64,000 nt of DNA, from the NCBI RefSeq assembly GCF_002174305.1, contig NZ_MIJB01000016.1, positions 1-64,000 on the forward strand. The letters are read 5' to 3'. This document shows positions 44,145 through 52,933 of the stretch, one piece after another. A model generated the notes under the pieces. That model saw nothing but the letters and a program-made list of their open reading frames with translations, was not told the origin of the DNA and searched no databases. The DNA comes from Aeromicrobium sp. PE09-221 (GTDB lineage Bacteria; Actinomycetota; Actinomycetes; Propionibacteriales; Nocardioidaceae). Every line of letters starts with the position of its first letter. Within the stretch, counting starts at the first letter, position 1. The position numbers were made by a program, and so were the translations under genes.

Positions 44145-44651
44145 ATGCGTTGTCCGTTCTGCAAGAACGATGACACCCGGGTCCTGGACAGCCGTGTCTC
44201 CGATGACGGCGGCGCCATCCGCCGGCGCCGCGCCTGCTCGGCCTGCGACAAGCGCTTCACCACGATGGAGCAGATGCAGTTGACGGTGCGCAAGAAGTCT
44301 GGAGCCACCGAACCCTTCGCCCGCGACAAGGCCGTCGCCGGGGTGGCCAAAGCCTGCAAGGGGCGCCCGGTCTCCGCCGACGATCTGGCGTGTTTGGGCC
44401 AGCAGGTCGAGGACGCCCTCCGGGCCAGCGGCTCGGCGGAGATTCCGGCCCATGAGATCGGCCTCGCCGTTCTGGAGCCGCTGCGGGCCCTCGACGAGGT
44501 CGCCTATCTGCGGTTCGCGAGCGTCTACAAGGACTTCGACTCCGCCGACGATTTCGTCGCCGAGATCGCCACCCTGCTCGCCGCCGCCACCGACGGTGAG
44601 CTCGCCGAGGAGACGGCCCGGTCGGCACCCGGCGCCGAACGGCCGAACTGA
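44145..44651 (+). CDS. nrdR: Transcriptional repressor NrdR
   Basis: A 168-aa regulator of ribonucleotide reductase genes. The N-terminal zinc ribbon has Cys3, Cys6, Cys31 and Cys34; an ATP-cone domain (about residues 46-136) senses ATP/dATP. GAGAGGAG precedes the ATG. It lies upstream of the reductase gene it probably controls. Confidence 0.97.
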   Translation: MRCPFCKNDDTRVLDSRVSDDGGAIRRRRACSACDKRFTTMEQMQLTVRKKSGATEPFARDKAVAGVAKACKGRPVSADDLACLGQQVEDALRASGSAEIPAHEIGLAVLEPLRALDEVAYLRFASVYKDFDSADDFVAEIATLLAAATDGELAEETARSAPGAERPN

Positions 44652-44702
44652 CACACCACCACACCAGTTGAAGCACCACCAGTTGAAACAGGAGCGCAAG
44701 GC

Positions 44703-47615
44703 ATGACGGAGACGGTCAGCAACAGCCGAGGATCCGCACGAGGCGGGTCCCGCAAGCAGGCCAGCAAGGGCCTGACGGTGCAGCGGGTCTACACCACCGA
44801 GGGTGTGCACCCCTACGACGAGGTCACCTGGGAGCGCCGCGATGTGGTGCAGACCAACTGGAAGACCGGCGAGAACGTCTTCGAGCAGCGCGGCGTGGAG
44901 TTCCCTGACTTCTGGAGTGTCAACGCCTCCACGATCGTCACCACCAAGTACTTCCGCGGGGCCGTCGGCACCGAGCAGCGCGAGTCCAGCCTCAAGCAGC
45001 TGCTCGACCGCGTGGTGCTCACCTACGCCAAGGCCGGCAAGGAGAACGGTTACTTCGCCTCCGACGCCGATGCGGAGATCTTCGAGCACGAGCTGACCTA
45101 TATGCTCCTTCACCAGGTCTTCAGCTTCAACTCCCCGGTGTGGTTCAACGTGGGCACCTCCAGCCCGCAGCAGGTGAGCGCCTGCTTCATCCTGGCTGTC
45201 GACGACTCGATGGACTCGATCCTCAACTGGTACCGCGAGGAGGGCCTGATCTTCAAGGGAGGATCGGGAGCCGGCCTCAACCTGTCGCGTATCCGCTCCA
45301 GCAAGGAGCTGCTGCGCTCCTCCGGCGGCACCGCCTCCGGTCCCGTCTCCTTCATGCGCGGCGCCGACGCCTCGGCCGGCACGATCAAGTCCGGCGGCGC
45401 CACGCGTCGGGCGGCCAAGATGGTCGTGCTGGACGTCGACCACCCCGATATCGTCGAGTTCGTCGAGACCAAGGAGCGCGAGGAGGAGAAGATCCGCGTG
45501 CTGCGCGACGCAGGCTTCGACATGGACCTCGGCGGCAGCGACATCACCAGCGTCCAGTACCAGAACGCCAACAACTCGGTGCGGGTGAGCGATGAGTACA
45601 TGGAGGCGGTCGAGAACAACACGGCCTTCGGTCTGACGAGCCGCACCGATGGCGAGGTGATCGAGAGCGTCGATGCTCGCGAGCTGTGGGAGAAGATCGC
45701 CAAGGCCGCGTGGGCCTGCGCCGATCCCGGCATCCAGTACGACTCCACCATCAACGACTGGCACACGACCCCGGAGTCGGGCCGCATCACCGCCTCCAAT
45801 CCGTGCAGCGAGTACATGCACCTGGACAACTCCAGCTGCAACCTCGCCAGCCTGAACCTGTTGAAGTTCCTGAACGAGGACGGCTCCTTCGCGGTGGAGA
45901 ACTTCGTGAAGAGCGTCGAGCTGATCATCACCGCGATGGACATCTCGATCACCTTCGCGGACTTCCCGACCGAGGCCATCGGCGACACCACGCGCAAGTT
46001 CCGTCAGCTCGGCATCGGCTACGCCAACCTCGGCGCCCTCCTGATGGCCTCGGGTCTGGCCTACGACTCCGATGGCGGCCGCGCGCTGGCGGCGTCGATC
46101 ACCTCGCTGATGACCGGTACCTCGTACCGTCGCAGCGCCGAGCTCGCCGGCGTGGTGGGTCCCTATGAGGGTTATGCCGCCAATGCCGAGCCGCATCAGC
46201 GGGTCATGCGCAAGCACCTCGCCGCCAATGACGACATCCGCACCAAGCACGCCATGGACATCGCGGTGCAGAAGGAAGCCACCAAGCAGTGGGCCGACAA
46301 CCTCAAGATCGGTGAGAAGAGCGGCTGGCGTAACGCCCAGGCTTCGGTGCTGGCGCCCACCGGCACGATCGGCTTCATGATGGACTGCGACACGACCGGT
46401 ATCGAGCCGGACTTTTCGCTGGTCAAGTTCAAGAAGCTCGTCGGCGGCGGTTCGTTGCAGGTCGTCAACCAGACCATCCCGGTCGCGCTCAAGCGTCTCG
46501 GGTACACCGGCGAGACCATCGAGGCGATCGTCGAATACATCGCCGAGCACGGCCACGTCGTCGATGCCCCGGGTCTGCGTCCCGAGCACTACGAGGTCTT
46601 CGACTGCGCGGTCGGCGAGCGGGCCATCAAGCCCATGGGCCACGTCCGGATGATGGCGGCGGCTCAGCCCTTCCTGTCCGGCGCGATCAGCAAGACCGTC
46701 AACCTGCCCGAGACCGCGACCGTCGAGGACATCGCGGATATCTACTTCCAGGGCTGGAAGCTCGGTCTGAAGGCACTGGCGGTCTACCGTGACAACTGCA
46801 AGGTCGGTCAGCCGCTGTCCAGCCAGAAGGCGCAGGACAAGGCGACATCGGCGTCCGCGCAGGCGGAGGTCGAGGTCAAGACCGTCGTGGTCGAGAAGCC
46901 GATCCGTCGTCGTCTGCCCAAGAAGCGCCAGTCGATCACGACGAGCTTCAGCGTCGGCGGTGCCGAGGGGTACATGACCTCCGGTGCTCACGAGAACGGT
47001 GACCTGGGCGAATTGTTCCTCAAGCTCGGCAAGCAGGGCTCGACCCTCGCTGGCGTGATGGATGCGTTCAGCATCGCAGTCTCGATCGGCCTGCAGTACG
47101 GCGTTCCGCTGGAAACCTTCGTCAGCAAGTTCACGAACCTCAAGTTCGAGCCGGCCGGACTGACCGACGACTCCGATGTCCGGATGGCGCAGTCGATCAT
47201 GGACTACGTCTTCCGCCGGCTGGCGCTGGACTACCTGGACTTCGACACGCGCTCGGCGTTGGGCATCTACTCGGCCGATGAGCGTCAGCGCTACCTCGAC
47301 ACCGGTTCGTATGAGCCCGTCGAGGGTGACGGCAGCACGGCCGCCGAGTTGGTCAACGAGTCCAGGCCTGTCGCCGAGACCCAGGTGGCCCGGGAGGTCT
47401 CGGCGGAGTCCGATGTGGATACAGCCTCGGCGAAGCTCCAGGTCGGGTCGGCCAAGCCGGCTCCGAGTTCGGCGCATACCTCCGCCGAGCTCCTCGAGGA
47501 GATCACCGGGGGCGCGATCGACAGTCCGCTGTGCATGACCTGCGGCACCAAGATGCGTCCCGCCGGTTCGTGCCATGTCTGCGAGGGCTGCGGCAGCACC
47601 AGCGGCTGCAGCTGA
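44703..47615 (+). CDS. nrdJ: Adenosylcobalamin-dependent (class II) ribonucleotide reductase
   Basis: A 970-aa enzyme that reduces ribonucleotides using B12 and works with or without oxygen. The active-site region includes QVSACFILAVDDS, FKGGSGAGLNLSRIR and NPCSEYMHLDNSSCNLASL. The C-terminus carries a Cys-rich tail (CMTCGTKM and CEGCGSTSGC) that re-reduces the active site. A GGAGC site lies upstream of the ATG. The 51-bp gap from nrdR has no cobalamin riboswitch. Confidence 0.97.
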   Translation: MTETVSNSRGSARGGSRKQASKGLTVQRVYTTEGVHPYDEVTWERRDVVQTNWKTGENVFEQRGVEFPDFWSVNASTIVTTKYFRGAVGTEQRESSLKQLLDRVVLTYAKAGKENGYFASDADAEIFEHELTYMLLHQVFSFNSPVWFNVGTSSPQQVSACFILAVDDSMDSILNWYREEGLIFKGGSGAGLNLSRIRSSKELLRSSGGTASGPVSFMRGADASAGTIKSGGATRRAAKMVVLDVDHPDIVEFVETKEREEEKIRVLRDAGFDMDLGGSDITSVQYQNANNSVRVSDEYMEAVENNTAFGLTSRTDGEVIESVDARELWEKIAKAAWACADPGIQYDSTINDWHTTPESGRITASNPCSEYMHLDNSSCNLASLNLLKFLNEDGSFAVENFVKSVELIITAMDISITFADFPTEAIGDTTRKFRQLGIGYANLGALLMASGLAYDSDGGRALAASITSLMTGTSYRRSAELAGVVGPYEGYAANAEPHQRVMRKHLAANDDIRTKHAMDIAVQKEATKQWADNLKIGEKSGWRNAQASVLAPTGTIGFMMDCDTTGIEPDFSLVKFKKLVGGGSLQVVNQTIPVALKRLGYTGETIEAIVEYIAEHGHVVDAPGLRPEHYEVFDCAVGERAIKPMGHVRMMAAAQPFLSGAISKTVNLPETATVEDIADIYFQGWKLGLKALAVYRDNCKVGQPLSSQKAQDKATSASAQAEVEVKTVVVEKPIRRRLPKKRQSITTSFSVGGAEGYMTSGAHENGDLGELFLKLGKQGSTLAGVMDAFSIAVSIGLQYGVPLETFVSKFTNLKFEPAGLTDDSDVRMAQSIMDYVFRRLALDYLDFDTRSALGIYSADERQRYLDTGSYEPVEGDGSTAAELVNESRPVAETQVAREVSAESDVDTASAKLQVGSAKPAPSSAHTSAELLEEITGGAIDSPLCMTCGTKMRPAGSCHVCEGCGSTSGCS

Positions 47616-47639
47616 ATCTGCCAGCGGCGCAGGCCAGAT

Positions 47640-47681
47640 GGGCACGACGGCGGTCATCACGGGATGGCTGCCGTCGTGCCC
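47640..47681 (+). terminator. Hairpin terminator after nrdJ
   Basis: Perfect 12-bp stem (GGGCACGACGGC at 47640-47651, pairing with 47670-47681) with an 18-nt loop, 25 bp after the nrdJ stop. Confidence 0.65.
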
Positions 47682-47782
47682 GGCGTCGGCTCGTGAATCT
47701 GCTGATGACGACCGTCGGTCCTCTCAGGTGCTGTCTCGGCGAGACTGAGAAGGATCTGAAGTAAGTCCTTCCTGCTTCGTGA

Positions 47783-48370
47783 TCAGCGGACGGCGGCGAG
47801 GGCGCGGGCGACCTGCGCGAGCCGGGTCGCCATGGTGCGTCCGGTCTGCGCCGACCACTCGTGGCCTTCGTCGGTCTCGTGGTACTCCGGACCGGGACCG
47901 GGCCCGCGATTCCAGTAGGTCCAGGCCTGGCCGGGGATGGTGAAGCCGATGTCCACGAGCGCGCCACTCACCTCGCTGATGACATGGTGCGCACCGTCCT
48001 CATTCCCGGTGACCACGACGCCCGCGACCTTGCCGTAGGCGATCGGCTCGCCGTCCGGTCCGGTCTCGGCGATCATCGCGTCGAGGCGCTCCAGTAGTTG
48101 CTGGGCGTAGGAGGACGGTCGGCCGACCCACGTGGGGGTGGCGACGACGAGGATCTGTGACTCCACGATGGCATCGTGCACGCGCGGCCACTCGTCCTCG
48201 CTCGACAGCCGCGTCTCCACGCCGTGGTCCAGACGCAGATCGGCCAGACGGAACTCGGTGATCTCGACGCCCTGTTCGCGCAGTGCAGAGGCCACGATCC
48301 CGGCCAGCTGGGCGGTGTTCGAGGCTTCCGGCGAGGCCTTGAGCGTGCAGTTGACGAATACGGCTCTCAT
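47783..48370 (-). CDS. NAD(P)H-dependent FMN reductase/flavodoxin-fold oxidoreductase
   Basis: A 195-aa flavodoxin-like protein: MRAVFVNCTLKASPEASNT forms the FMN phosphate loop, and VVATPTWVGRPSSYAQQ, then VVTGNEDGAHH, complete the flavin site. It probably reduces FMN or quinones with NAD(P)H. ATG 48370 fits the family N-terminus; the open frame upstream is unsupported. About 255 bp beyond it (48371-48626) hold no convincing gene. Confidence 0.85.
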   Translation of the reverse strand: MRAVFVNCTLKASPEASNTAQLAGIVASALREQGVEITEFRLADLRLDHGVETRLSSEDEWPRVHDAIVESQILVVATPTWVGRPSSYAQQLLERLDAMIAETGPDGEPIAYGKVAGVVVTGNEDGAHHVISEVSGALVDIGFTIPGQAWTYWNRGPGPGPEYHETDEGHEWSAQTGRTMATRLAQVARALAAVR

Positions 48371-48626
48371 GGAGTCGGCGTACCCCGTGCGGGCGACGTT
48401 CACACCCGCGTCCGGCTCAGCCGGTCCGGGTACGGCGATGCGGACCGGCAAGGGTAGTGCGCCGCCGAGCTGCAACGGCTGTCGCTGCTGGTCGAGGACG
48501 TGCCGCTGGTGGTCGACGCGCGACAGCACGAGGACCACTCGCGGTGCGCGTTCGGTCCTGCGCTGTGCCCTTTCGCGGCCGATGCACTCGGTGACTGCTC
48601 CGAGCTGCGAGTGCCGGCCCCTACGA

Positions 48627-49112
48627 TCAGTGAGGAGGGCTTTGACGCCAGCTCAACGCGCGGTGAGCCGCCCGGGCGTGCGCCTCGGTCAGGCGGTCGT
48701 GCTGGCGTTCACCAAGCTCCAGAAGCTCCTCGAGACGTGCGGTGTCGAGCCTCTCGTCACCCGCGGCGATCAGCGCCTGCCAGCCGGCGATCTTCCCGGC
48801 GACGGCATCGCGCATCGCCTCCAGGTCGACGAGATCCGTCAGTGGCGTGCGGCGCACGAGACTCCCGTTCGGCTTCAGCCTCCCGAGCCGCTCGCCCACC
48901 TGGGCGAGGGTCATCCCGATCGTCGGGATGGTCGTGTCAGTGCGCCGGGCGAATTCGCGTAGCTCGCGCTGCTCGGCCTTCAGCTCCTCCCGTAGCTCGG
49001 CCATCATCGCTCGGGTTGCGGGATCGAGCTGCTGGCGGCCTCGGGCGGCCAGCTCGATCCCGGCGGCGGCGCCGACCAGATGGATACGAAGATAGTGACT
49101 CAGTGGATTCAC
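48627..49112 (-). CDS. Conserved hypothetical protein, predicted all-helical
   Basis: A 161-aa protein beginning VNPLSHYLRIHLVGAAAGIE. It is rich in long amphipathic helices with many Glu, Arg and Leu, and no membrane segment beyond the mild N-terminal helix. It looks like a four-helix bundle, but I do not recognise the family with confidence. GAGAGGAAACACCC precedes the GTG start at 49112. It is divergent from the alcohol dehydrogenase gene. Confidence 0.6.
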   Translation of the reverse strand: MNPLSHYLRIHLVGAAAGIELAARGRQQLDPATRAMMAELREELKAEQRELREFARRTDTTIPTIGMTLAQVGERLGRLKPNGSLVRRTPLTDLVDLEAMRDAVAGKIAGWQALIAAGDERLDTARLEELLELGERQHDRLTEAHARAAHRALSWRQSPPH

Positions 49113-49215
49113 GGGTGTTTCCTCTCGACTCCTGTGGTGTACCCCATGAGATGTCTGGTGAATGGGTCGCTGCCGAACTGGGTACGTACCCCCCAATCTA
49201 CGAGAGGAGTCGACG

Positions 49216-49260
49216 ATGCACATGATCGACAGCACGAGCCCCGAGGGTGGCCGCCGATGA
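49216..49260 (+). CDS. 14-codon leader ORF coupled to the alcohol dehydrogenase gene
   Basis: Encodes MHMIDSTSPEGGRR behind a strong CGAGAGGAG ribosome site. Its TGA overlaps the dehydrogenase ATG (ATGA). The dehydrogenase itself lacks an independent ribosome site at the right distance, so its translation may depend on this leader. Confidence 0.5.
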   Translation: MHMIDSTSPEGGRR

Positions 49261-50444
49261 GGGCCGTCACCTGGCAGGGACGCCGCGATGTCCGCGTGGA
49301 CGAGGTCCCCGATCCGACCCTGCGTGGGGCGGGGGAGATCATCGTGAAGGTCACGACCACCGGCCTGTGCGGTTCGGACCTGCACCTGTACGAGGTCCTC
49401 GGTCCCTTCATGACACCGGGCGATGTCCTCGGGCACGAGACGATGGGCGTCGTTGTGGAGAAGAGCCCCGATGTGACCGGTGTCGATCTCGGCGACCGGG
49501 TAGTGGCGCCCTTCCAGATCGCCTGCGGGCACTGCTTCATGTGCGAGCGGGGCCTGCAGACGCAGTGCGAGGTCACGCAGGTGCGTGAGGAGGGGATGGG
49601 AGCAGCGCTGTTCGGCTACAGTCGGCTCTACGGCAGCGTTCCGGGCGGACAGGCCGAGTACCTACGGGTGCCCCACGCCGACTACGGCCCGATCGTGGTC
49701 TCCGGCGACCTCCCCGACGAGCGGTACGTGTACCTGTCCGATGTGATGCCCACAGCGTGGCAGGCGGTGCGGTACGCCGGGGTCGGCGCCGATCAGACAC
49801 TGGCCATCGTGGGCCTGGGTCCGATCGGCGACATGGCGGCCCGGTTGGCGACCCGGGAGGGTATCCGGGTGATCGGCTTCGACCGTGTGCCCGAGCGACT
49901 GGCCCGGTTGCGGGACCGGGGAATCGAGGTGGCCGATATCGACCGCGTCGACCCGGTCGATGTCGTCCAGGCTGCAACAGACGGTCGCGGTGCCGACGGC
50001 GTCATCGATGCCGTGGGCATGGAGGCGCACGGATCGGGTATCGCGGAGACGGCGCAGAAGCTCGTCGGACACTTGCCGGCGCCGCTGGCGAGGGCCGCGA
50101 TGACGCGGGTCAGCGTGGACCGGATGGGTGCGCTCAACCTGTCGCTGTCACTGGTCCGGCGCGGGGGCACCGTCTCCCTCTCGGGCGTGTACGCGGGCAC
50201 GATGGATCCGATGTCGCTGCAGAGCATGTTCGATCGGCAGTTGACGGTGCGGATGGGCCAGGCGAATGTCCGGCGCTGGGTGGACGATCTCCTGCCGCTG
50301 ACCGAGGACTCCGCCGATCCGCTCGGACTGGCATCCTTCGCGACCCATCATCTCGACCTCGCCCAGGCACCGCACGCCTATGACATCTTCCAGCGCAAGG
50401 CGGAGGGTGCCGTCAAGGTGCTGTTCCACCCCTTCGGCCAGTAG
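49257..50444 (+). CDS. Zinc-dependent alcohol dehydrogenase (formaldehyde-dehydrogenase-like MDR)
   Basis: A 395-aa medium-chain dehydrogenase. Catalytic zinc ligands are in TGLCGSDLH and LGHETMG. The structural zinc lobe has four cysteines in CGHCFMCERGLQTQC, and the NAD site is GLGPIGDMAARLA. The insertion-rich layout resembles glutathione-independent formaldehyde dehydrogenases more than simple alcohol dehydrogenases. Substrate not determinable. Confidence 0.88.
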   Translation: MRAVTWQGRRDVRVDEVPDPTLRGAGEIIVKVTTTGLCGSDLHLYEVLGPFMTPGDVLGHETMGVVVEKSPDVTGVDLGDRVVAPFQIACGHCFMCERGLQTQCEVTQVREEGMGAALFGYSRLYGSVPGGQAEYLRVPHADYGPIVVSGDLPDERYVYLSDVMPTAWQAVRYAGVGADQTLAIVGLGPIGDMAARLATREGIRVIGFDRVPERLARLRDRGIEVADIDRVDPVDVVQAATDGRGADGVIDAVGMEAHGSGIAETAQKLVGHLPAPLARAAMTRVSVDRMGALNLSLSLVRRGGTVSLSGVYAGTMDPMSLQSMFDRQLTVRMGQANVRRWVDDLLPLTEDSADPLGLASFATHHLDLAQAPHAYDIFQRKAEGAVKVLFHPFGQ

Positions 50445-50454
50445 GGACCCACGA

Positions 50455-50480
50455 CGGCCGGTCGGTGATCCGGCCGGCCG
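50455..50480. terminator. Bidirectional hairpin terminator
   Basis: CGGCCGGTCGG (50455-50465) pairs with 50470-50480, with one G-T pair and a 4-nt loop, in the convergent gap between the dehydrogenase and epimerase genes. Confidence 0.65.
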
Positions 50481-50504
50481 CCGGGCCTCCGCCGCTTCGA
50501 GCTG

Positions 50505-51506
50505 TCAGCTGCCACCGTCGGGATGAAGCGGTGGCATTCCCGAGCCGCGCCCGGCGCGCGCTCCTTCGAGCATCTCGGTGATGGCCTGGGCCGCGCTGTG
50601 GCGAGGCCGCCAGTCCAGTTCGCGGCGCGCTCGCTCGCTGGACATCAGCGGAAGCGACATCAGGGCGTCGAAGAGGTCGCCCGGTGCGCGCACCAGACGG
50701 GCGCGCCAGGCGGCATCGAGCAGGGCTCGGACCGGGCGGGACGGGACCTCGACGGTGCGGGCACTGAGGATGCGGCCCAGGGCGTGCCGGTCCACGACAT
50801 CGTCCGCGGCGATGTTGAAGGCACCCCGGACGGGTCTTTCGACCGCTTCGGCGTAGGCCTTGTCCAGGTCACCGGCGTGCACGGCCTGCAGGCGGAGGCC
50901 GCGAGGGACCGGCAGCGCCGGGATCCAGCGCGGGTCCAGGAGCCGAGGGCGCACCAGCGGCCCGGCGAAGATGCGCCGCTGCTCGCTCCCGGCGGATCGC
51001 TGGAAGACGAAGGCGGGGCGCAGGCGCACCACGGCTGTGTCGGGTCGTGCCTCCTCGAAGGCGTCGAGGACGCGCTCGGTGTAGGCCTTCTCGCGGGAGT
51101 AGGCGGCGCTCGAGGCGCCATCGGTCCGCCAGCGCTCGTCGACCCGCTCATCGCCACGACAGGGCGAGTACGCGGCGACGGAGGAGGCGACGACGACACG
51201 TTCGACACCGGCCAGCGCGACGGCGTCCAGCACTCGGCGGGTGCCGACCGCATTCGCGCGCCAGGTGATCTCCGGCCGGTGGGTGGGCTGGAACATCCAT
51301 GCCAGGTGGACGACGGCGTCGGCACCATCGAGGAGGGGGGCGAGGTCGTCCTGCGAGACGTCCGCGTCTCGCCAGGTGACGGAGCCTCCCGCGGGGACGT
51401 CCGGGCGACGACGCGCGATGCCGACGACATCGTGCCCGCGAGCGGCCAGTTCGCGGACGACCGCCGATCCGACATTCCCGGTGGCGCCGATGACGGCCGT
51501 CCTCAT
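50505..51506 (-). CDS. NAD-dependent epimerase/dehydratase-family protein
   Basis: A 333-aa extended short-chain dehydrogenase. The Rossmann motif is VIGATGNVGSAVVREL at the start. SSVAAYSP and the catalytic-type YSREK appear near residue 140, and the C-terminal part resembles nucleoside-diphosphate-sugar epimerases. Substrate unknown. ATG 51506 is preferred over a GTG three codons upstream. Confidence 0.82.
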   Translation of the reverse strand: MRTAVIGATGNVGSAVVRELAARGHDVVGIARRRPDVPAGGSVTWRDADVSQDDLAPLLDGADAVVHLAWMFQPTHRPEITWRANAVGTRRVLDAVALAGVERVVVASSVAAYSPCRGDERVDERWRTDGASSAAYSREKAYTERVLDAFEEARPDTAVVRLRPAFVFQRSAGSEQRRIFAGPLVRPRLLDPRWIPALPVPRGLRLQAVHAGDLDKAYAEAVERPVRGAFNIAADDVVDRHALGRILSARTVEVPSRPVRALLDAAWRARLVRAPGDLFDALMSLPLMSSERARRELDWRPRHSAAQAITEMLEGARAGRGSGMPPLHPDGGS

Positions 51507-51625
51507 CGCGGCCACCGTTCGAGCACGGCGTCGAGGCGACAGGCGGTGAAGGTGGGCTGCAACAGACTCATGTCATGGTGGTGCCCCGTGCGGGCCCGGT
51601 GAATCGGCGAGGACCGATCGACTCC

Positions 51626-51844
51626 TCAACGAAGACGCGACGGCCCGCGGGCCAGCACCTTGTGGGTGCCGTCGCACCATGGCGGCCGTGCCGTCCCGCC
51701 ACAACGGCAGACGGCGCTGAACGGCCGTTCGGTCTCCACCTCGTCGCCCTCTTCGGTGCGGATCACATGGTGTCCCCGCATGATCATCGGTCCGTTCGGA
51801 CACAGCAGGATGTCCGGATCACTCCCGTCAGGCCGCTGGATCAT
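51626..51844 (-). CDS. CDGSH iron-sulfur domain protein
   Basis: A 72-aa protein with one complete CDGSH cluster motif: Cys46, Cys48, Cys57 and His61 in VCRCGGTARPPWCDGTHK, binding a [2Fe-2S] cluster. Its start overlaps the end of the upstream diiron-protein gene by 17 bp, so the two are co-translated. An electron-transfer role to that enzyme is a reasonable inference. Confidence 0.92.
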   Translation of the reverse strand: MIQRPDGSDPDILLCPNGPMIMRGHHVIRTEEGDEVETERPFSAVCRCGGTARPPWCDGTHKVLARGPSRLR

Positions 51845-52781
51845 CGCGTTCCTCCTGCCCGCCGATCACGTGGCGCGCGTACCGTCCCTCCAGGTCAAGA
51901 CAGGTCGCTGCGCCGAAGATCACCTGATCGCGCTGGCCGGGCTCCTCGTCGACGAGGACATCGGCGATGAGTCGGAGGGCGAGTTGCTCGTGGACGGCGT
52001 CGGCCTCGACGTGTTCGTCGTAGTAGGCCGCTGCCGGCTCGGGAAAGCCCAGGCGTCGCAGGCCCCGGGCCATCGCCTGCGACGGCAGCGAACTGGTGGC
52101 CTCGAAGGCGGCGAGATGTCCGATGGCGGCTGCCCGCAACCGCCGGTGGAGGCCGAAGAGGGACATCGCGTTGTTGAGTTCCAGGATCTGCCAGGGCGCC
52201 TCATCCACATACGCGCCGTACTCGCTGCGCAGGCCCACGGCCTCCAGCGCGCGGGCGAAGAGCTCATGGTGCAGGCGCCGGGGATCGCCATCGCCGTACT
52301 CGTCGTACTGCAGAGCCGCCAACGGCGCCTTGGGCCCGGCCTCCAGCCTGGGGATCACCCACGCCACGGGATCGGACTCCTTCAGGTGATAGATCGAGCG
52401 ATGGCGCAGCAGCGTTCGTACGTGCTCGACGGAGGCTCGTCGCTGCACGAAGCGCGCGAGCGACGGCGCGTCGTCCTGCTCGATCAGCCGTTCGATCGAT
52501 GCCGAGACCGGATCATCGCTCGCCGGCCATGAAACACGAGCGCGCAGCCGGGCCTCGAAGTCGCGCTCCACGCGTGCGCGGGCCGCCAACAGTACCGGAT
52601 CCCACTCGGCATCCTCGCGCGCATCGTCGAAACCGCGGTAGTGCAGTTCGTAGAGCATCCACAGCGCGAGCTGTTCGTCATCGAGGTGCTCGGCATCGGG
52701 CGCGCTCGTACCGGGACCGCCGTTGCGGAGCGCACCGACGACCCACCGGCTCAGCGCCCCGCGTGGCGTGGGCAGGAGCAT
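51828..52781 (-). CDS. Iron-containing redox protein, heme-oxygenase-like diiron oxidase (HDO) superfamily
   Basis: A 317-aa all-helical protein of the Haem_oxygenas_2/iron-containing redox enzyme family. Candidate metal ligands lie in LYELHYRG, then RLHHELF, and EADAVHEQLALRLIADVL. The superfamily includes UndA (fatty-acid decarboxylation to 1-alkenes), SznF and CADD, so the reaction cannot be named. It is followed by the overlapping CDGSH gene and lies back to back with the CYP152 gene. Confidence 0.75.
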   Translation of the reverse strand: MLLPTPRGALSRWVVGALRNGGPGTSAPDAEHLDDEQLALWMLYELHYRGFDDAREDAEWDPVLLAARARVERDFEARLRARVSWPASDDPVSASIERLIEQDDAPSLARFVQRRASVEHVRTLLRHRSIYHLKESDPVAWVIPRLEAGPKAPLAALQYDEYGDGDPRRLHHELFARALEAVGLRSEYGAYVDEAPWQILELNNAMSLFGLHRRLRAAAIGHLAAFEATSSLPSQAMARGLRRLGFPEPAAAYYDEHVEADAVHEQLALRLIADVLVDEEPGQRDQVIFGAATCLDLEGRYARHVIGGQEERDDPAA

Positions 52782-52933
52782 GGCATGCCGTCGTCGGGGA
52801 ACAGGGGGAGGCCCCGGCCGCCGGACCGGGACTGCTGGAAGACGGTCGTACGTCGCATACGGAGCGTGTACCCCGATCGCCCGAGGATGAAACAGGGGTG
52901 TTCAATCGGCTTCCACCGGGGCACCTGAGGGAC

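Noticed and set aside
44652..44702. Possible cobalamin riboswitch before nrdJ
   Set aside because: The gap is 51 bp with no B12-box-like sequence; the region before nrdR also lacks one.
48371..48626. Plus-strand frame (LSLLVEDVPLVVDARQHEDH and onward) as a gene or remnant
   Set aside because: It has plausible composition but no recognisable family, no start with a ribosome site, and runs antisense into a supported gene.
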